Of a DNA stretch of 64,000 nt, positions 9,181 through 18,382 are shown one piece after another. Every line of letters starts with the position of its first letter. The stretch's first letter is position 1. The DNA comes from an uncultured Anaerofilum sp. Lineage in GTDB: Bacteria; Bacillota; Clostridia; Oscillospirales; Ruminococcaceae. A program made the translations under genes and the position numbers. A model generated the notes under the pieces. It ran no database searches, was not told the DNA's origin, and was given only the letters and a program-made list of their open reading frames with translations. The stretch is from the NCBI GenBank assembly GCA_944385935.1, contig CALWZC010000003.1, positions 1 through 64,000 on the forward strand, given 5' to 3'.

Positions 9181-9213
9181 CGTTACAATTCGTTTACAAG
9201 AGGTTTACAATTG
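9181..9213 (-). promoter_or_regulatory. three phased TTGTAA(A)C direct repeats upstream of the lipoprotein gene
   Basis: On the minus strand TTGTAAAC, TTGTAAAC and TTGTAAC occur at an exact 11-bp period, one helical turn, in the 200-bp gap between cdd and the BMP lipoprotein gene. They could be binding sites stacked on one DNA face for a nucleoside-responsive regulator; the regulator is not visible. Confidence 0.4.
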
Positions 9214-9232
9214 AATTTTTTGAGCCTATTAT

Positions 9233-9661
9233 TTATGATTGTGCTATATTTTGGGGGCCAAATGCCAAAGGTAAAAGTTCTCCAAGAGTAGTGATTTGAT
9301 AGTCCTCTAGGCTTTTTGCCAAAATGACTATTAAATCATCTCCTCCAAACTCATACAACATTTGACGACAGACACCACAAGGAGAGGTAACCAATGTATT
9401 TTTCTGCCCTTCTAGGCTGCCAACAACAGCAATGGCAGAAAATTCCCTCTCCCCTTCGCTTACTGCTTTAAAAAGTGCTGTACGTTCAGCGCAGTTGGTC
9501 GGGCTGTATGTTGCACTTTCAATATTGCATCCTGTATAGATTTTTCCATGTTTACACAATAAAGCTGCCCCCACTTTAAAATGAGAATATGGTGTATAGG
9601 CATATTCTCGGGCAGAAAAAGCAGCTTGAATCAATGCAGCTACATCAAAATCCATGGTCAT
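9233..9661 (-). CDS. cdd: cytidine deaminase
   Basis: 142 residues, the usual length of homotetrameric cytidine deaminase, which turns cytidine or deoxycytidine into the uridine form. The zinc and catalytic motif NCAERTA (His replaced by Cys as in the tetrameric class) and PCGVCRQ are both present, with the N-terminal YSHFKVGAA and GCNIESATYSPTNC substrate loop. Its ATG overlaps the deoD stop by one base (TAATG), so the two are translated together. Downstream lies the nucleoside-binding lipoprotein. Confidence 0.95.
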   Translation of the reverse strand: MTMDFDVAALIQAAFSAREYAYTPYSHFKVGAALLCKHGKIYTGCNIESATYSPTNCAERTALFKAVSEGEREFSAIAVVGSLEGQKNTLVTSPCGVCRQMLYEFGGDDLIVILAKSLEDYQITTLGELLPLAFGPQNIAQS

Positions 9662-10395
9662 TACACCTCTGTTTGTTGATAGTCTGCGCCCAAAGCAATT
9701 TTCATCATGTTGGTAAAGCTGGTTTGGCGTTCTTCTGCTGTTGTTTCCTCTGCTGTAACAAAGCTATCTGAAATGGTAATCAAGCAAGCCGCATTTTTTC
9801 CTGTTACTTTGGCATTATGGAATAAAGCAAAGCTCTCCATTTCCACTGCCAAACAGCCTTTTTCATCCCTCAATACCTCCCAATAGGCTGGTTTTGCATC
9901 GCTAGCAGCACGATAAAATACATCCGATGAGTGAATGACTCCCTCATGCAATGGGATTCCTTGGTTTTGAGCACTTTGCTTTAATAGTTCGTTCAAGGTT
10001 TGACTAGGCAAAATAACATCATCTGTGCAACCGTTCTGTGTTTTAGCATAGCTAGATTCGGAATAAGCTCCTGTAGCTAAAACTACATCATACACTTTTG
10101 CTTGTGGGGAATAGCTGCCAGCAGAACCAATACGGATGATATTTTCTACATCATACTGTGTAAACAATTCATAGGAGTAGATTCCAATACTGGGCATACC
10201 CATACCGCTGCCCATGACACTAATCCGCTTTCCTTGGTAGGTTCCTGTATATCCCAACATTCCCCGAACATCATTAAAACAAACGGGATTCTCCAAAAAA
10301 GTTTCTGCAATGAATTTTGCCCGCAGAGGGTCTCCGGGCATTAAAACTGTTTTTGCAATGTCACCTTTCTGTGCTTTGTTGTGTGGAGTAGCCAT
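9661..10395 (-). CDS. deoD: purine-nucleoside phosphorylase, DeoD type
   Basis: 244 residues from the ATG at 10395 (MATPHNKAQKGDIA, the canonical DeoD start); an upstream ATG would add a charged tail without a good ribosome site. It splits purine nucleosides with phosphate to base and (deoxy)ribose-1-phosphate. Visible motifs: VLMPGDPLRAKFIAE (phosphate loop), GSGMGMPSIGIYSYEL, RIGSAG, VEMESFALF (ribose/Glu site) and the catalytic SDS of ISDSF. It couples to cdd by stop-start overlap and follows fbp, so salvage products can feed central carbon metabolism. Confidence 0.95.
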   Translation of the reverse strand: MATPHNKAQKGDIAKTVLMPGDPLRAKFIAETFLENPVCFNDVRGMLGYTGTYQGKRISVMGSGMGMPSIGIYSYELFTQYDVENIIRIGSAGSYSPQAKVYDVVLATGAYSESSYAKTQNGCTDDVILPSQTLNELLKQSAQNQGIPLHEGVIHSSDVFYRAASDAKPAYWEVLRDEKGCLAVEMESFALFHNAKVTGKNAACLITISDSFVTAEETTAEERQTSFTNMMKIALGADYQQTEV

Positions 10396-10462
10396 ACACT
10401 CTCGCCTTCTTTCTTTTTTATTTTTATCCTTCATCTTTCAACCAAAGATTGAAAGGGATATT

Positions 10463-12433
10463 TCAGCATTTTATCTTACCTGTATGATAGGCTTGTATTA
10501 ACTCTTTTAAATCTGCTATACGTTCTAGTAATTGCTTTCCTTCGTCAGTATCCTCTACCAAAAGCCTATGGTTGGTAGTTTCAAAAATATTTACAGTGGA
10601 TAAAATGTCAATGTTCTCATCAATAGCCTTTTGTGTAGTTTCAAATGGTTGATGAGCTCGTAAACTCATGCCTCTGCTGTTAAAAACAAGGGTATATCCT
10701 GCGGTTCCGGTTTTTTCGTGATAGGCACGACAAAAGCCGCCATCAATCACAATCAAACGTCCACTCCCCTTAATGGGGCTTTCCCCTTTATTTGCCTGCA
10801 CTGGTACATGACCATTTACAATATGGCAATTGTCATTCAATCCAAATTCTTTGAGAATCATCCTGTCAATCATAGGATTTTGAATCAGTTGATAATAGGG
10901 ATTTTTTTCTTCCTGATAGCAACTTTCATCTGCAACAAAAAGACGTTCAAAGGTTGCCATTTTACTGCGACCAAACAAGGGAGAAAGATGTCCACACCAT
11001 AGGTACCACAAAAAATCTTGCCCCTTTTGTCGTTCTTGGGGAAGTTGAGAAAAATATCCATTGCGAGCAATGCGGTCACAGTAGTCCATCAATGCCTTTC
11101 CTGAATATGTGTTCCCATCAAAGGTTTCTTGGGCAAAATCCCCTTGGAGCGTTAGAGGAATAGCACCATGATACAAAAGATTGCCATTTTCTATATGATA
11201 TACACTACCCTTATCATATAAAAAGCGAATATGCCTATTAAGCTTTTCACTTTCCTGAAAACTATGACAAAGACGCTGCATGAGCTCTCTTTCATCCGGT
11301 GTAAGAACATGGGGATTCTTTATATCCACTGTGGGGAGGTCTGTGTCCTCCATCTTATACCATGCCCCATCAATACAGACTATTTTTTTCTCAAAGTCGA
11401 TTTGCTGCAAAAACTTTCGGCGTTCCATTTGAAAGTCAGGGTTTCTGTCAATAACAGCACACTCCAGTTTAAACATGATGACAGCAATCGCTTTGCGCAT
11501 TCGGGCAACCTGTGCCAATTTTTGTGGAGAAATATCCCCTCTACTAGGGTCAACTTTAGGGGCAAAGCGGCTTACATTACAATGTTTATACACATTGTCG
11601 GCAAATGTTGCTAATGGACGTAAATTGATTCCATAGCCATCCTCTAAAAACTCCAGATTGTTATAAGCAAAAGAAGTATTTAGTACAGTGGCAATACACA
11701 AGGCACTGCCGGAAGCAGCTCCCATCCATACCACATCATGGTTTCCCCATTGAATATCCACCGAATGGTGATGTATCAAATGGTCAATAATAATGTCTGG
11801 TCTGGGCCCTCTATCGAACACATCGCCCACAATGTGCAATTTCAACACTGCCAATTTTTTGATTAGAGCACACAAGGCTTCAATAAAAGCATCTGCTTGC
11901 TGTGTATCTACAATACTTTGCAAAATGGCATGATAATATGCTTCTTTATCGTGGTCCTCAAAATGTGCATGGAGAAGTTCATCTAAAATATAGGCGAAAT
12001 CTTGTGGTAAGGCCTTTCGAACAAAGCTACGAGTGTGTTTAGAAGAAACCATACGGCATACTTCCAACAGCTGCATTAAGGTGGTAAGATAAAAATCTTT
12101 TTTGTATGAATACTTCTTTAGCAATTCTGGCAGCTTTTGAGAAGGATAATAGATAAGGGTTGCAAACTCTGCCCTTTGGTCTGGTGTCAACTGTTGTGAT
12201 AAAACCCGGTCCACCTTTTCTCGAATAACACCAGAACCATTATTCAAAATATGAATAAATGCCTCGTATTCTCCGTGAAGGTCACTCATAAAATGCTCTG
12301 TGCCTTTTGGAAGTTTTAGTAAAGCATTTAGGTTGATAATTTCCGCCCATGCAGATTCTGGTGTGGGAAAATCTCTAGATAGCAACTGCAAATATTTTGT
12401 ATTTTCACCAGCAGCAAACACTTCGGCACACAA
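10463..12433 (-). CDS. fbp: class III fructose-1,6-bisphosphatase, TTG start
   Basis: About 656 residues, the length of the Bacillus class III enzyme, which makes fructose-6-phosphate in gluconeogenesis. Metallophosphatase motifs are visible: FMSDLHGEYEAF, HIVGDVFDRGPRPD, VDIQWGNHDVVWMG, then IVNGHVPV and LIVIDGGFC. I place the start at the TTG at 12433, six bases behind AGGGTG; an upstream ATG at 12490 lies inside the promoter -10 box (12479-12484) and would precede the transcript start. First gene of the fbp-deoD-cdd-lipoprotein series, followed by deoD after a short gap. Confidence 0.93.
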   Translation of the reverse strand: MCAEVFAAGENTKYLQLLSRDFPTPESAWAEIINLNALLKLPKGTEHFMSDLHGEYEAFIHILNNGSGVIREKVDRVLSQQLTPDQRAEFATLIYYPSQKLPELLKKYSYKKDFYLTTLMQLLEVCRMVSSKHTRSFVRKALPQDFAYILDELLHAHFEDHDKEAYYHAILQSIVDTQQADAFIEALCALIKKLAVLKLHIVGDVFDRGPRPDIIIDHLIHHHSVDIQWGNHDVVWMGAASGSALCIATVLNTSFAYNNLEFLEDGYGINLRPLATFADNVYKHCNVSRFAPKVDPSRGDISPQKLAQVARMRKAIAVIMFKLECAVIDRNPDFQMERRKFLQQIDFEKKIVCIDGAWYKMEDTDLPTVDIKNPHVLTPDERELMQRLCHSFQESEKLNRHIRFLYDKGSVYHIENGNLLYHGAIPLTLQGDFAQETFDGNTYSGKALMDYCDRIARNGYFSQLPQERQKGQDFLWYLWCGHLSPLFGRSKMATFERLFVADESCYQEEKNPYYQLIQNPMIDRMILKEFGLNDNCHIVNGHVPVQANKGESPIKGSGRLIVIDGGFCRAYHEKTGTAGYTLVFNSRGMSLRAHQPFETTQKAIDENIDILSTVNIFETTNHRLLVEDTDEGKQLLERIADLKELIQAYHTGKIKC

Positions 12434-12478
12434 TAAAATCACCCTTTGTTTTAAAAAAGATTTTCGTTCGTTGGTTCT

Positions 12479-12487
12479 ATTATACCA
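12479..12487 (-). promoter_or_regulatory. extended -10 promoter of fbp
   Basis: TGGTATAAT (TG, one base, TATAAT) on the minus strand; no clear -35. Transcription would begin just upstream of the TTG start region, giving a leader of about 40 bases. Confidence 0.65.
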
Positions 12488-12644
12488 CATCTACAATATC
12501 TATGGTATGGTTTAGCTGGAAAAATCCTGTCGTATTTTTTAGTAAAAAAGCAGAGATATAATGAATGGACTTTCTGCTTCAATACGGAATTTTCTCCCAT
12601 ACTGTTGTACACTGGTTTCTTTGTAATTATTCTTTTTACCACTT

Positions 12645-13160
12645 TTAGTGGCTCTCTACTTCCTCATGCCAATAGCACATAATACCATTACTTCTTTTGA
12701 CACTTTCATCTAATCGTTCATAACAATTGATAGTCATCTCTGTTCCCATGGCAAAAAATTTAATTTCTGCTGTCCTATTCATGTCCAATATATTCTTTGC
12801 CATTGACTGACAAAAGGATTTACAAAATTCGTTTGGTATATTTGTATCCAACTCGGGAAAGTATGATGTATCAATCCACAATTCCGTACAAAACAAAGCA
12901 TTTTCAAAGTATTGTCTTGCTCCAATTGTGTAAGAATCGGCTATTCCATAGAATTGAACAATTTGATTATTTGTAATGCAGGATTGAATCTGGTTGTCGT
13001 TTTTCATACAAACTACATCTTCTTTTGTTGGCAGCCAATCATCCCAAACAATACATTTTTCAGAAAATTGTATTTTGCAAATATTAGGGAATACGGTTTG
13101 GCACATTTTAATGCTGAGGTACTTCTTGCTTAAAATATAAACTTCAAATTTTGCAGCCAT
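12645..13160 (-). CDS. hypothetical protein
   Basis: 171 residues, soluble, six cysteines and several aromatic residues, with no zinc-like pairing. The ATG at 13160 is 16 bases behind AGGAGG, a longer distance than usual, but no better in-frame start exists. I recognise no family. It is the first of three small orphan genes between fbp and the aldo/keto reductase. Confidence 0.45.
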   Translation of the reverse strand: MAAKFEVYILSKKYLSIKMCQTVFPNICKIQFSEKCIVWDDWLPTKEDVVCMKNDNQIQSCITNNQIVQFYGIADSYTIGARQYFENALFCTELWIDTSYFPELDTNIPNEFCKSFCQSMAKNILDMNRTAEIKFFAMGTEMTINCYERLDESVKRSNGIMCYWHEEVESH

Positions 13161-13355
13161 CTTTTTAAGTATCGTTCCTCCTGCATTCTAATTTATCATA
13201 TCATCTAAACAACCAAGACCTTAACCATTAATTCCTAGCTTATGGGTAGTGTTGTAACTAATACTGTTTTCTTTGTCGGGCTTTCACATTGCTATTACTT
13301 CAAAATCCTAATTTACAACTTCGCTAAATTTTTTCATAAATAGGAAGTTGTCTAT

Positions 13356-13619
13356 CTAATGGTACAACTTACAGTACAAAGCCAATAATTCCAATAATTT
13401 GGCTCCCAGTGGATTTGAGTAATCCCAACTGTCACTAATCCCTTTTGGGTAATATGGGTAAAACATATGGCAATTTCTGGTTTGTTCCATTTTATCCAAC
13501 TCAATTAAAATAAACACTAGTTGTTTTTCCAACATATAGCTTGGGCGTTTATCCTTATTTGTAAGATATTCTTGTACAAGTGCTTTTGTTTCGTCTATCA
13601 TAACTTGAAAATTTTCCAT
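13356..13619 (-). CDS. small hypothetical helical protein
   Basis: 87 residues from the ATG at 13619, nine bases behind GTGGAG (that GTG itself would be a poor start). Two amphipathic helices surround a loop with tyrosines (CHMFYPYYPKGISDSWDYSN). No family recognised. It sits directly behind the Imm1-like gene and may belong with it. Confidence 0.45.
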   Translation of the reverse strand: MENFQVMIDETKALVQEYLTNKDKRPSYMLEKQLVFILIELDKMEQTRNCHMFYPYYPKGISDSWDYSNPLGAKLLELLALYCKLYH

Positions 13620-13681
13620 GTTTGTTTTCTCCACAAATTATGATTTTCTACTTTGCTCAACTGCTTCATACATGAGATTGG

Positions 13682-14167
13682 TTAAAATTCATGTAGCCAA
13701 TCTATTCCCGGGTAAAATTCCCCTGTCCGAATAAAGTACTCCACAGCCTTTACGCCAGCATCCATATCTGTAATGGCTTGGATTTTGGGGATTGGGGATT
13801 GACCTCCACTAGCAAGATTACTCCATACATCTGTGTTAGAATAATTAAATTTTTCCACTTCGTCGGCAGTATTAGCATAATCTACATTATAGGAATAATA
13901 GCAGCCATCTTCTTTTTGTTCCATAGAGCTACCAAGAGAAAGCCATTCCCCATCTGAAAGCACTTCCAAAAAATCCCCTTCTCCGTCAGGGTCTAAATAT
14001 AGGCGGATTTCAACTCCTTCAGGAATATCTTTCAGTATTCTTGCAATCAGTTCTGGTGTAATGTCAGCTTCATCATATATATTGTCATATTCAATGTATT
14101 TTACTGCAACTGCATTTTGGTTAAATGGAGGGATTACCTCTTGCCTCGAAATAATTTCACTGCTCAT
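13682..14167 (-). CDS. Imm1-like immunity protein candidate
   Basis: 161 residues, strongly acidic. The C-terminus (SPIPKIQAITDMDAGVKAV, then YFIRTGEFYPGIDW) follows the Imm1 pattern of a beta strand, a conserved small/Pro segment and an A..YF..G..P..I.W ending, as in immunity proteins of nuclease-type polymorphic toxins. The ATG follows GAAAGGAGAAAGAT. Its 5' leader and first ten codons (MSSEIISRQE) are clearly similar to those of the leucine-rich-repeat gene at 42.7 kb although the proteins are otherwise unrelated, suggesting cassette exchange. Toxin partner not in the window. Confidence 0.5.
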   Translation of the reverse strand: MSSEIISRQEVIPPFNQNAVAVKYIEYDNIYDEADITPELIARILKDIPEGVEIRLYLDPDGEGDFLEVLSDGEWLSLGSSMEQKEDGCYYSYNVDYANTADEVEKFNYSNTDVWSNLASGGQSPIPKIQAITDMDAGVKAVEYFIRTGEFYPGIDWLHEF

Positions 14168-14427
14168 ATCTTTCTCCTTTCAATTTCTGCGAAATTTTTG
14201 ATTTGTCTCTCAGTTTTGTATTTCATTATACCATCTTCAAGGCTAAAATCCTACCACCTTGTATTTTTAGTTTACGCAAACTAGTAAGATTGTTTACCCT
14301 ATTATTCAATGCCACTTTATGATATATGAACACTAACATTACTCTTGTTGTTGCTACAGAATTTCAAAACTTTTCCTCTCTTGACTTTTGATTGGCCTAG
14401 CTGGACCTGATTTTACACTATAAATTA

Positions 14428-15285
14428 TTATTTTTCTTTTCGTTCCTCAATCATTTGAACAAACCATTCAACCACTGCTGGGTCACTATGAGAGAAGAAA
14501 GAACTTTGTTTTTTATCCAATTCAGTAATTTTATTTATATCTGATTGCTCTAATACAAAATCAAAAATATTCAGATTTTCTTCCATACGTTCTTTATGTA
14601 TAGATTTGGGAATAACAACAATACCTCGCTGAATATTCCAGCGCAAAATAACCTGTGCGGTTGTTTTATTGTACTTTTTTGCAATTTTAACGAGTACAGG
14701 GTTCTCAAACAAACCTCCTCTGCCTTCTCCAAAAGGTGCCCATGCTTCAAGCTGGATTCCATATCTATCCATCCATTTTTTCGCTTCTATCTGCTGGTTA
14801 AACGGGTGTGTTTCAATTTGATTAACCATAGGTTTAATACGACTAAAGGAAGCTATATCTACAAGTCTATCTGGATAAAAATTAGAAACACCAATTGCAC
14901 GTAGTTTGCCTTCATCATATAAATCTTCCAATGCGCGATATGCACCATAATAATCGGAAAAGGGTTGATGAAGCAGAACAAGGTCAAGATAATCGGTTTG
15001 TAGCTTCTGCATAGATTTTAGAACAGATTTTTTCGTTTTCTCATAACCATAATGTTCTACCCAAACTTTAGTTGTGAGAAAAATATCCTTTCTGGGTATA
15101 CCTGATTTAGCAATAGCATTTCCAACTTGTTCCTCATTGAAATAGCTTTGTGCTGTGTCAATTGAGCGATAACCGACAGCTAGTGCATCCATTACACAAC
15201 GTTCGCATTCTTCTTTTGATATTTGATAAACACCATAGCCTACAATTGGCATTTCTACGCCATTGTATAAAGTAATCTGTTCCAT
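14428..15285 (-). CDS. aldo/keto reductase
   Basis: 285 residues from the ATG at 15285 behind GGAGG. NADPH-dependent reductase of aldehydes/ketones, TIM-barrel. Visible: VGYRSIDTAQSY (catalytic Asp and Tyr), FLTTKVW (Lys), LVLLHQP (His), IGVSNF, VNQIETHPF and the cofactor segment VIPKSIHKERMEENLNIFDF. Closest to the 2,5-diketo-gluconate reductase-like group. A divergent MerR-type regulator lies upstream and its distorted promoter drives this gene, as in aldehyde- or electrophile-responsive AKR units. Confidence 0.93.
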   Translation of the reverse strand: MEQITLYNGVEMPIVGYGVYQISKEECERCVMDALAVGYRSIDTAQSYFNEEQVGNAIAKSGIPRKDIFLTTKVWVEHYGYEKTKKSVLKSMQKLQTDYLDLVLLHQPFSDYYGAYRALEDLYDEGKLRAIGVSNFYPDRLVDIASFSRIKPMVNQIETHPFNQQIEAKKWMDRYGIQLEAWAPFGEGRGGLFENPVLVKIAKKYNKTTAQVILRWNIQRGIVVIPKSIHKERMEENLNIFDFVLEQSDINKITELDKKQSSFFSHSDPAVVEWFVQMIEERKEK

Positions 15286-15356
15286 ATTTGTTACCTCCAC
15301 TTTGATTTAATACACCAAATAATTGGTTGTTTCATGTGTTTTATGATACAATACAA

Positions 15357-15387
15357 AGTGTAACACCCGGTTGTAGCTACCGGTCAA
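15357..15387 (-). promoter_or_regulatory. MerR-type promoter of the aldo/keto reductase
   Basis: Minus strand: -35 TTGACC (15382-15387), an over-long 19-bp spacer, -10 TACACT (15357-15362). The spacer contains the palindrome GTAGCTAC and outer CCGGT...ACCGG arms. The 19-bp spacing with an internal dyad is the hallmark of promoters untwisted by MerR-family activators. Confidence 0.8.
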
Positions 15388-15427
15388 TAGTTTTTTTGAA
15401 ATTTGCAAAATTTTCGAGGTAAACAAT

Positions 15428-15832
15428 ATGTTATATAGTATGAAACAGACCTGCCAGAAAGTTGGAATGACCTATGAGGCATTAAAATTTTATTGCAATC
15501 AGGGGTTAGTCCCAAATGTAAAGCGTGACAAAAACAATTACAGAGTGTTTGATGAGCATGACATCGAATGGATTAAAGGACTAACCTGCTTAAAACGTTG
15601 CGGAATGAGCCTTGAAGATATGAAACTCTATCTTGAACTTTGTCTGAAAGGGAAATCTACCATTCCTGAAAGAAAAGAAATACTAAAAAATCAGCGCAAT
15701 CTTCTAATGAAAAGAATGGAAAATTTGCAAAAAGATATTGCATACATTGATTGGAAACAGCACTATTATGATGATGTATTATCTGGAAAAATCAAATATA
15801 CTAGCAACTTGATTAACACAGATGAAAAGTAG
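15428..15832 (+). CDS. MerR-family transcriptional regulator
   Basis: 134 residues: winged helix-turn-helix (TCQKVGMTYEALKFYCNQGL, residues ~8-27, then VKRDKNNYRVFDEHDIEWI) followed by a dimer coiled coil (residues ~80-115). No C-terminal metal-binding cysteines; resembles AdhR/YfmP-type aldehyde or multidrug sensors. Divergent from the reductase, whose promoter carries its probable operator. No plus-strand ribosome site is obvious before the ATG, so it may be weakly translated. Confidence 0.85.
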   Translation: MLYSMKQTCQKVGMTYEALKFYCNQGLVPNVKRDKNNYRVFDEHDIEWIKGLTCLKRCGMSLEDMKLYLELCLKGKSTIPERKEILKNQRNLLMKRMENLQKDIAYIDWKQHYYDDVLSGKIKYTSNLINTDEK

Positions 15833-16078
15833 AAGAAATTTTTTAATGTGTAACAAATGTGCTATAAAAGAATCGGTAGCTATCAACTGCCTTCTTATGT
15901 TATTTTATTGTAATATAAGTTGTCATGAATACAGTGGTATTTTTCTCATTAGCATCACTTTTGTACCTGCGTTTTCTGTGTGAATAATCGGCCGAACAGT
16001 GGAAAACAATATATAACCATTGGTTAATTTTTCTTACAACAAATTGAAAGATATTCAATAGAAATACATTTTACATAT

Positions 16079-16087
16079 TGCTATAAT
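16079..16087 (+). promoter_or_regulatory. extended -10 promoter of the XRE gene
   Basis: TGCTATAAT; the upstream ATG at 16086 overlaps this box, which is why I place the gene start at 16122. No good -35. Confidence 0.6.
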
Positions 16088-16121
16088 GACAGTAGAAAAC
16101 CACAGGAGAGATGGGAAGCAT

Positions 16122-17174
16122 ATGAAGATACATGAGATTATTCGTGAACGTCGCTTGGCCAAAAACTTTACACAAGAACAGGTGGCCAATTATTTGGGTG
16201 TTACTCCGCCCGCAGTTAATAAATGGGAGAAAGGAACTTGTTATCCTGATATCACTTTATTGCCCGCACTTGCTCGACTTCTGGACACGGATTTAAACAC
16301 GTTGTTATCCTTTCAGGATGATATTTCTGAAAATGAAATTGCTACCTTTCTAAACCAAGTTTCCGAAACTATTAAGCAAGCAGACTTTTCTTCTGGATAT
16401 AACTTAGCTATGTCCAAGTTGAAAGAATATCCTACCTGTGAACAGTTGATATGTAGCCTAGCAATGCTGCTGGATGGAGCATTAATGATGAATCCACCAA
16501 TGGAGAATCAGATAGAAGAATATCAAAGAGAAATTGAATCTTTGTATCGCCGTGCAGCCTCAAGCAGTGAGCCAAGGATTCGAGAGCAAGCACTCTCCTC
16601 TTTAATCTCTAAATTACTGCAAAGTCAAAACTATACAGAAGCACAAGAGCTTTTAGATACTATGCCTGATTCAAGCCCAGTGGATAAAAAACAAGTTCAA
16701 ACTAACATTTATATTGCACAGGGTAAATTTCCCCAAGCCGCAAAAATGGCAGAAGAAAAGTTATTGTCTGCAACCAACGAAATTCATGCGGTGGCCATAA
16801 CTTTGATGGAAATAGCCATAAAAGAGAACCGCTTTGAGGATGCAGCTTATATTGCAGACGTTGATAAACAAGCTGCAAAGATATTCGATTTATGGGAATA
16901 CAATAGTTATGTGGCACATTTTCAGTTATATTCTGCTTGTAGAAATCACATGGAATGTTTAAAGATACTTGTTCCTATGCTCAAATCCCTCACCAAGAAA
17001 TGGGATATCAACAAATCCCCACTTTATCGCCATATAAAAACAAAAGAAGTAGATAAAAATTTTGGCCTGACATTGCAAAAGATAATCATTAAATCTATTT
17101 GTGAGGACAAGGACACAGCATTTTTAAAAGATAGCCCTGAACTAAAGGAATTTCTAAAAGAAATGGGCCAATGA
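16122..17174 (+). CDS. XRE-family regulator with helical-repeat sensor domain
   Basis: 350 residues. N-terminal helix-turn-helix (residues ~1-65: IIRERRLAKNFTQEQVANYL, GVTPPAVNKWEKGTCYPD) followed by about 280 residues of helical pairs typical of TPR-like sensors (Rgg/PlcR/RNPP-like layout). Such proteins bind peptides or partner proteins, but no pheromone gene is visible nearby. Start ATG at 16122 has a GGAG/GGGAAG region upstream. It stands alone, with 280 bases of featureless DNA before it. Confidence 0.8.
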   Translation: MKIHEIIRERRLAKNFTQEQVANYLGVTPPAVNKWEKGTCYPDITLLPALARLLDTDLNTLLSFQDDISENEIATFLNQVSETIKQADFSSGYNLAMSKLKEYPTCEQLICSLAMLLDGALMMNPPMENQIEEYQREIESLYRRAASSSEPRIREQALSSLISKLLQSQNYTEAQELLDTMPDSSPVDKKQVQTNIYIAQGKFPQAAKMAEEKLLSATNEIHAVAITLMEIAIKENRFEDAAYIADVDKQAAKIFDLWEYNSYVAHFQLYSACRNHMECLKILVPMLKSLTKKWDINKSPLYRHIKTKEVDKNFGLTLQKIIIKSICEDKDTAFLKDSPELKEFLKEMGQ

Positions 17175-17254
17175 ACAAATTATTACACATAGCATTATAT
17201 TATATGTATTAAGCATATGTTAGTATATTATCCTTTGTTATTTTTGCAATTTAT

Positions 17255-17662
17255 TTAGAGCAAATTATCATCTATAAAATCATACACATCGGCCCAGTCT
17301 TCAAATTCAGGGGTATCCCCTTCATCGGTATCAAGTGTAAAGTCATACATTCTATAATCACGAATACAGCTACCATCTTTGATATGGATAAATTCTGCAT
17401 TATCATCATCGCTGTAAAATCCATAAACAAGTTCTTTGTTATCGGCTAATGTAATCCATGCAGATGTTTCCCATTCAAAGAACTCATTCTCAGACATATC
17501 TTCAAATGATATTGTATTACCACATTGCTTTATGTAAACAGGCCCAAGATGATATGTGTTTAACTGTTCATCAAATACCCAGTTAGAATCACATTTCATC
17601 TTTTTGCTATACCACTCCATTGGGTTTTCAATTTGTCCTTTTACTACAAATACACTTGCCAT
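17255..17662 (-). CDS. hypothetical acidic protein
   Basis: 135 residues, very acidic (DDDNAEF, DTDEGDTPEFEDWADVYDFIDDN), mostly beta strands predicted by eye. ATG behind AGGAGG. Size, charge and lone position resemble immunity or anti-toxin proteins; no family recognised. Confidence 0.5.
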   Translation of the reverse strand: MASVFVVKGQIENPMEWYSKKMKCDSNWVFDEQLNTYHLGPVYIKQCGNTISFEDMSENEFFEWETSAWITLADNKELVYGFYSDDDNAEFIHIKDGSCIRDYRMYDFTLDTDEGDTPEFEDWADVYDFIDDNLL

Positions 17663-17746
17663 AACATTTTCCTCCTACCAAGTTCTCTGCTCCTTTAACA
17701 ATCAGCACAAGCAAAAACAAAACTATACAACATAGCATACTTGCAC

Positions 17747-18382
17747 CTATTGCAAGCTCTCCTGCTTTCTTTGATTCTGTTTCCAAATAAATACTGATAC
17801 ATAAACCAGTAGATAGCCACCGGATAAACCCATCATCATGATATATTTCCGTTGCAGGCTATTCGTGTAACTCTCAACAGTCTGATGGGCCTCCACAGTA
17901 ATGTAAGTGTTATCTGCTGGGATGGACAATACTCGACGCTCTACAGAACCACGGTTATACAACTGCTCTGCCAATGTTCGGGCAGAGCCGCCATTCTTCT
18001 GCCAACGGTATCCAGTTCCATCTGTTGTTTTATAATAAACTATATAATCTGTCCGTGTGCGATTGTTGCGCTGCGCCCGACGAGTTGTGCTAGTTTTGAC
18101 CTGAACTGGCAAAATATCATAGGGAGTAAAAGTATGTATGCCGCAATCCTTATAATCATCAACGGGACGAGTGGACACAAAATTCTTAATTCCCACACAA
18201 AAGTTGCATACTGCTACAATCAGAAGAACAGGCCCAATTGCAGAGATAACCTTTTTTGCCTTTCTTACCCATATGTTTTCTTGTTGGATATGGGAAGCAC
18301 TGGGATTTTCTATGTTGTGGGAAGAAACCGCTTGGTTTTTTAGACCTTTCGCACAAAGAAAACCATCCCCATGAGTGCCCAT
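17747..18382 (-). CDS. membrane protein with two membrane segments
   Basis: Up to 211 residues. One membrane segment at ~45-66 (VISAIGPVLLIVAVCNFCVG), an exterior basic/aromatic domain (DYIVYYKTTDGTGYRWQKN), and a second segment near residues 182-198. The layout is reminiscent of DUF3592-type proteins. The ATG at 18382 overlaps the upstream gene by 43 bases and lacks a ribosome site, so translation is coupled or the true start is lower. It pairs with the four-segment membrane protein upstream. Confidence 0.5.
   Translation of the reverse strand: MGTHGDGFLCAKGLKNQAVSSHNIENPSASHIQQENIWVRKAKKVISAIGPVLLIVAVCNFCVGIKNFVSTRPVDDYKDCGIHTFTPYDILPVQVKTSTTRRAQRNNRTRTDYIVYYKTTDGTGYRWQKNGGSARTLAEQLYNRGSVERRVLSIPADNTYITVEAHQTVESYTNSLQRKYIMMMGLSGGYLLVYVSVFIWKQNQRKQESLQ

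Noticed and set aside
15872..15890. Second MerR-like site (CGGTAGCTA..CAAC) behind the MerR gene
   Set aside because: Only about 12 bases match and there are no promoter boxes at 19-bp spacing; probably chance.
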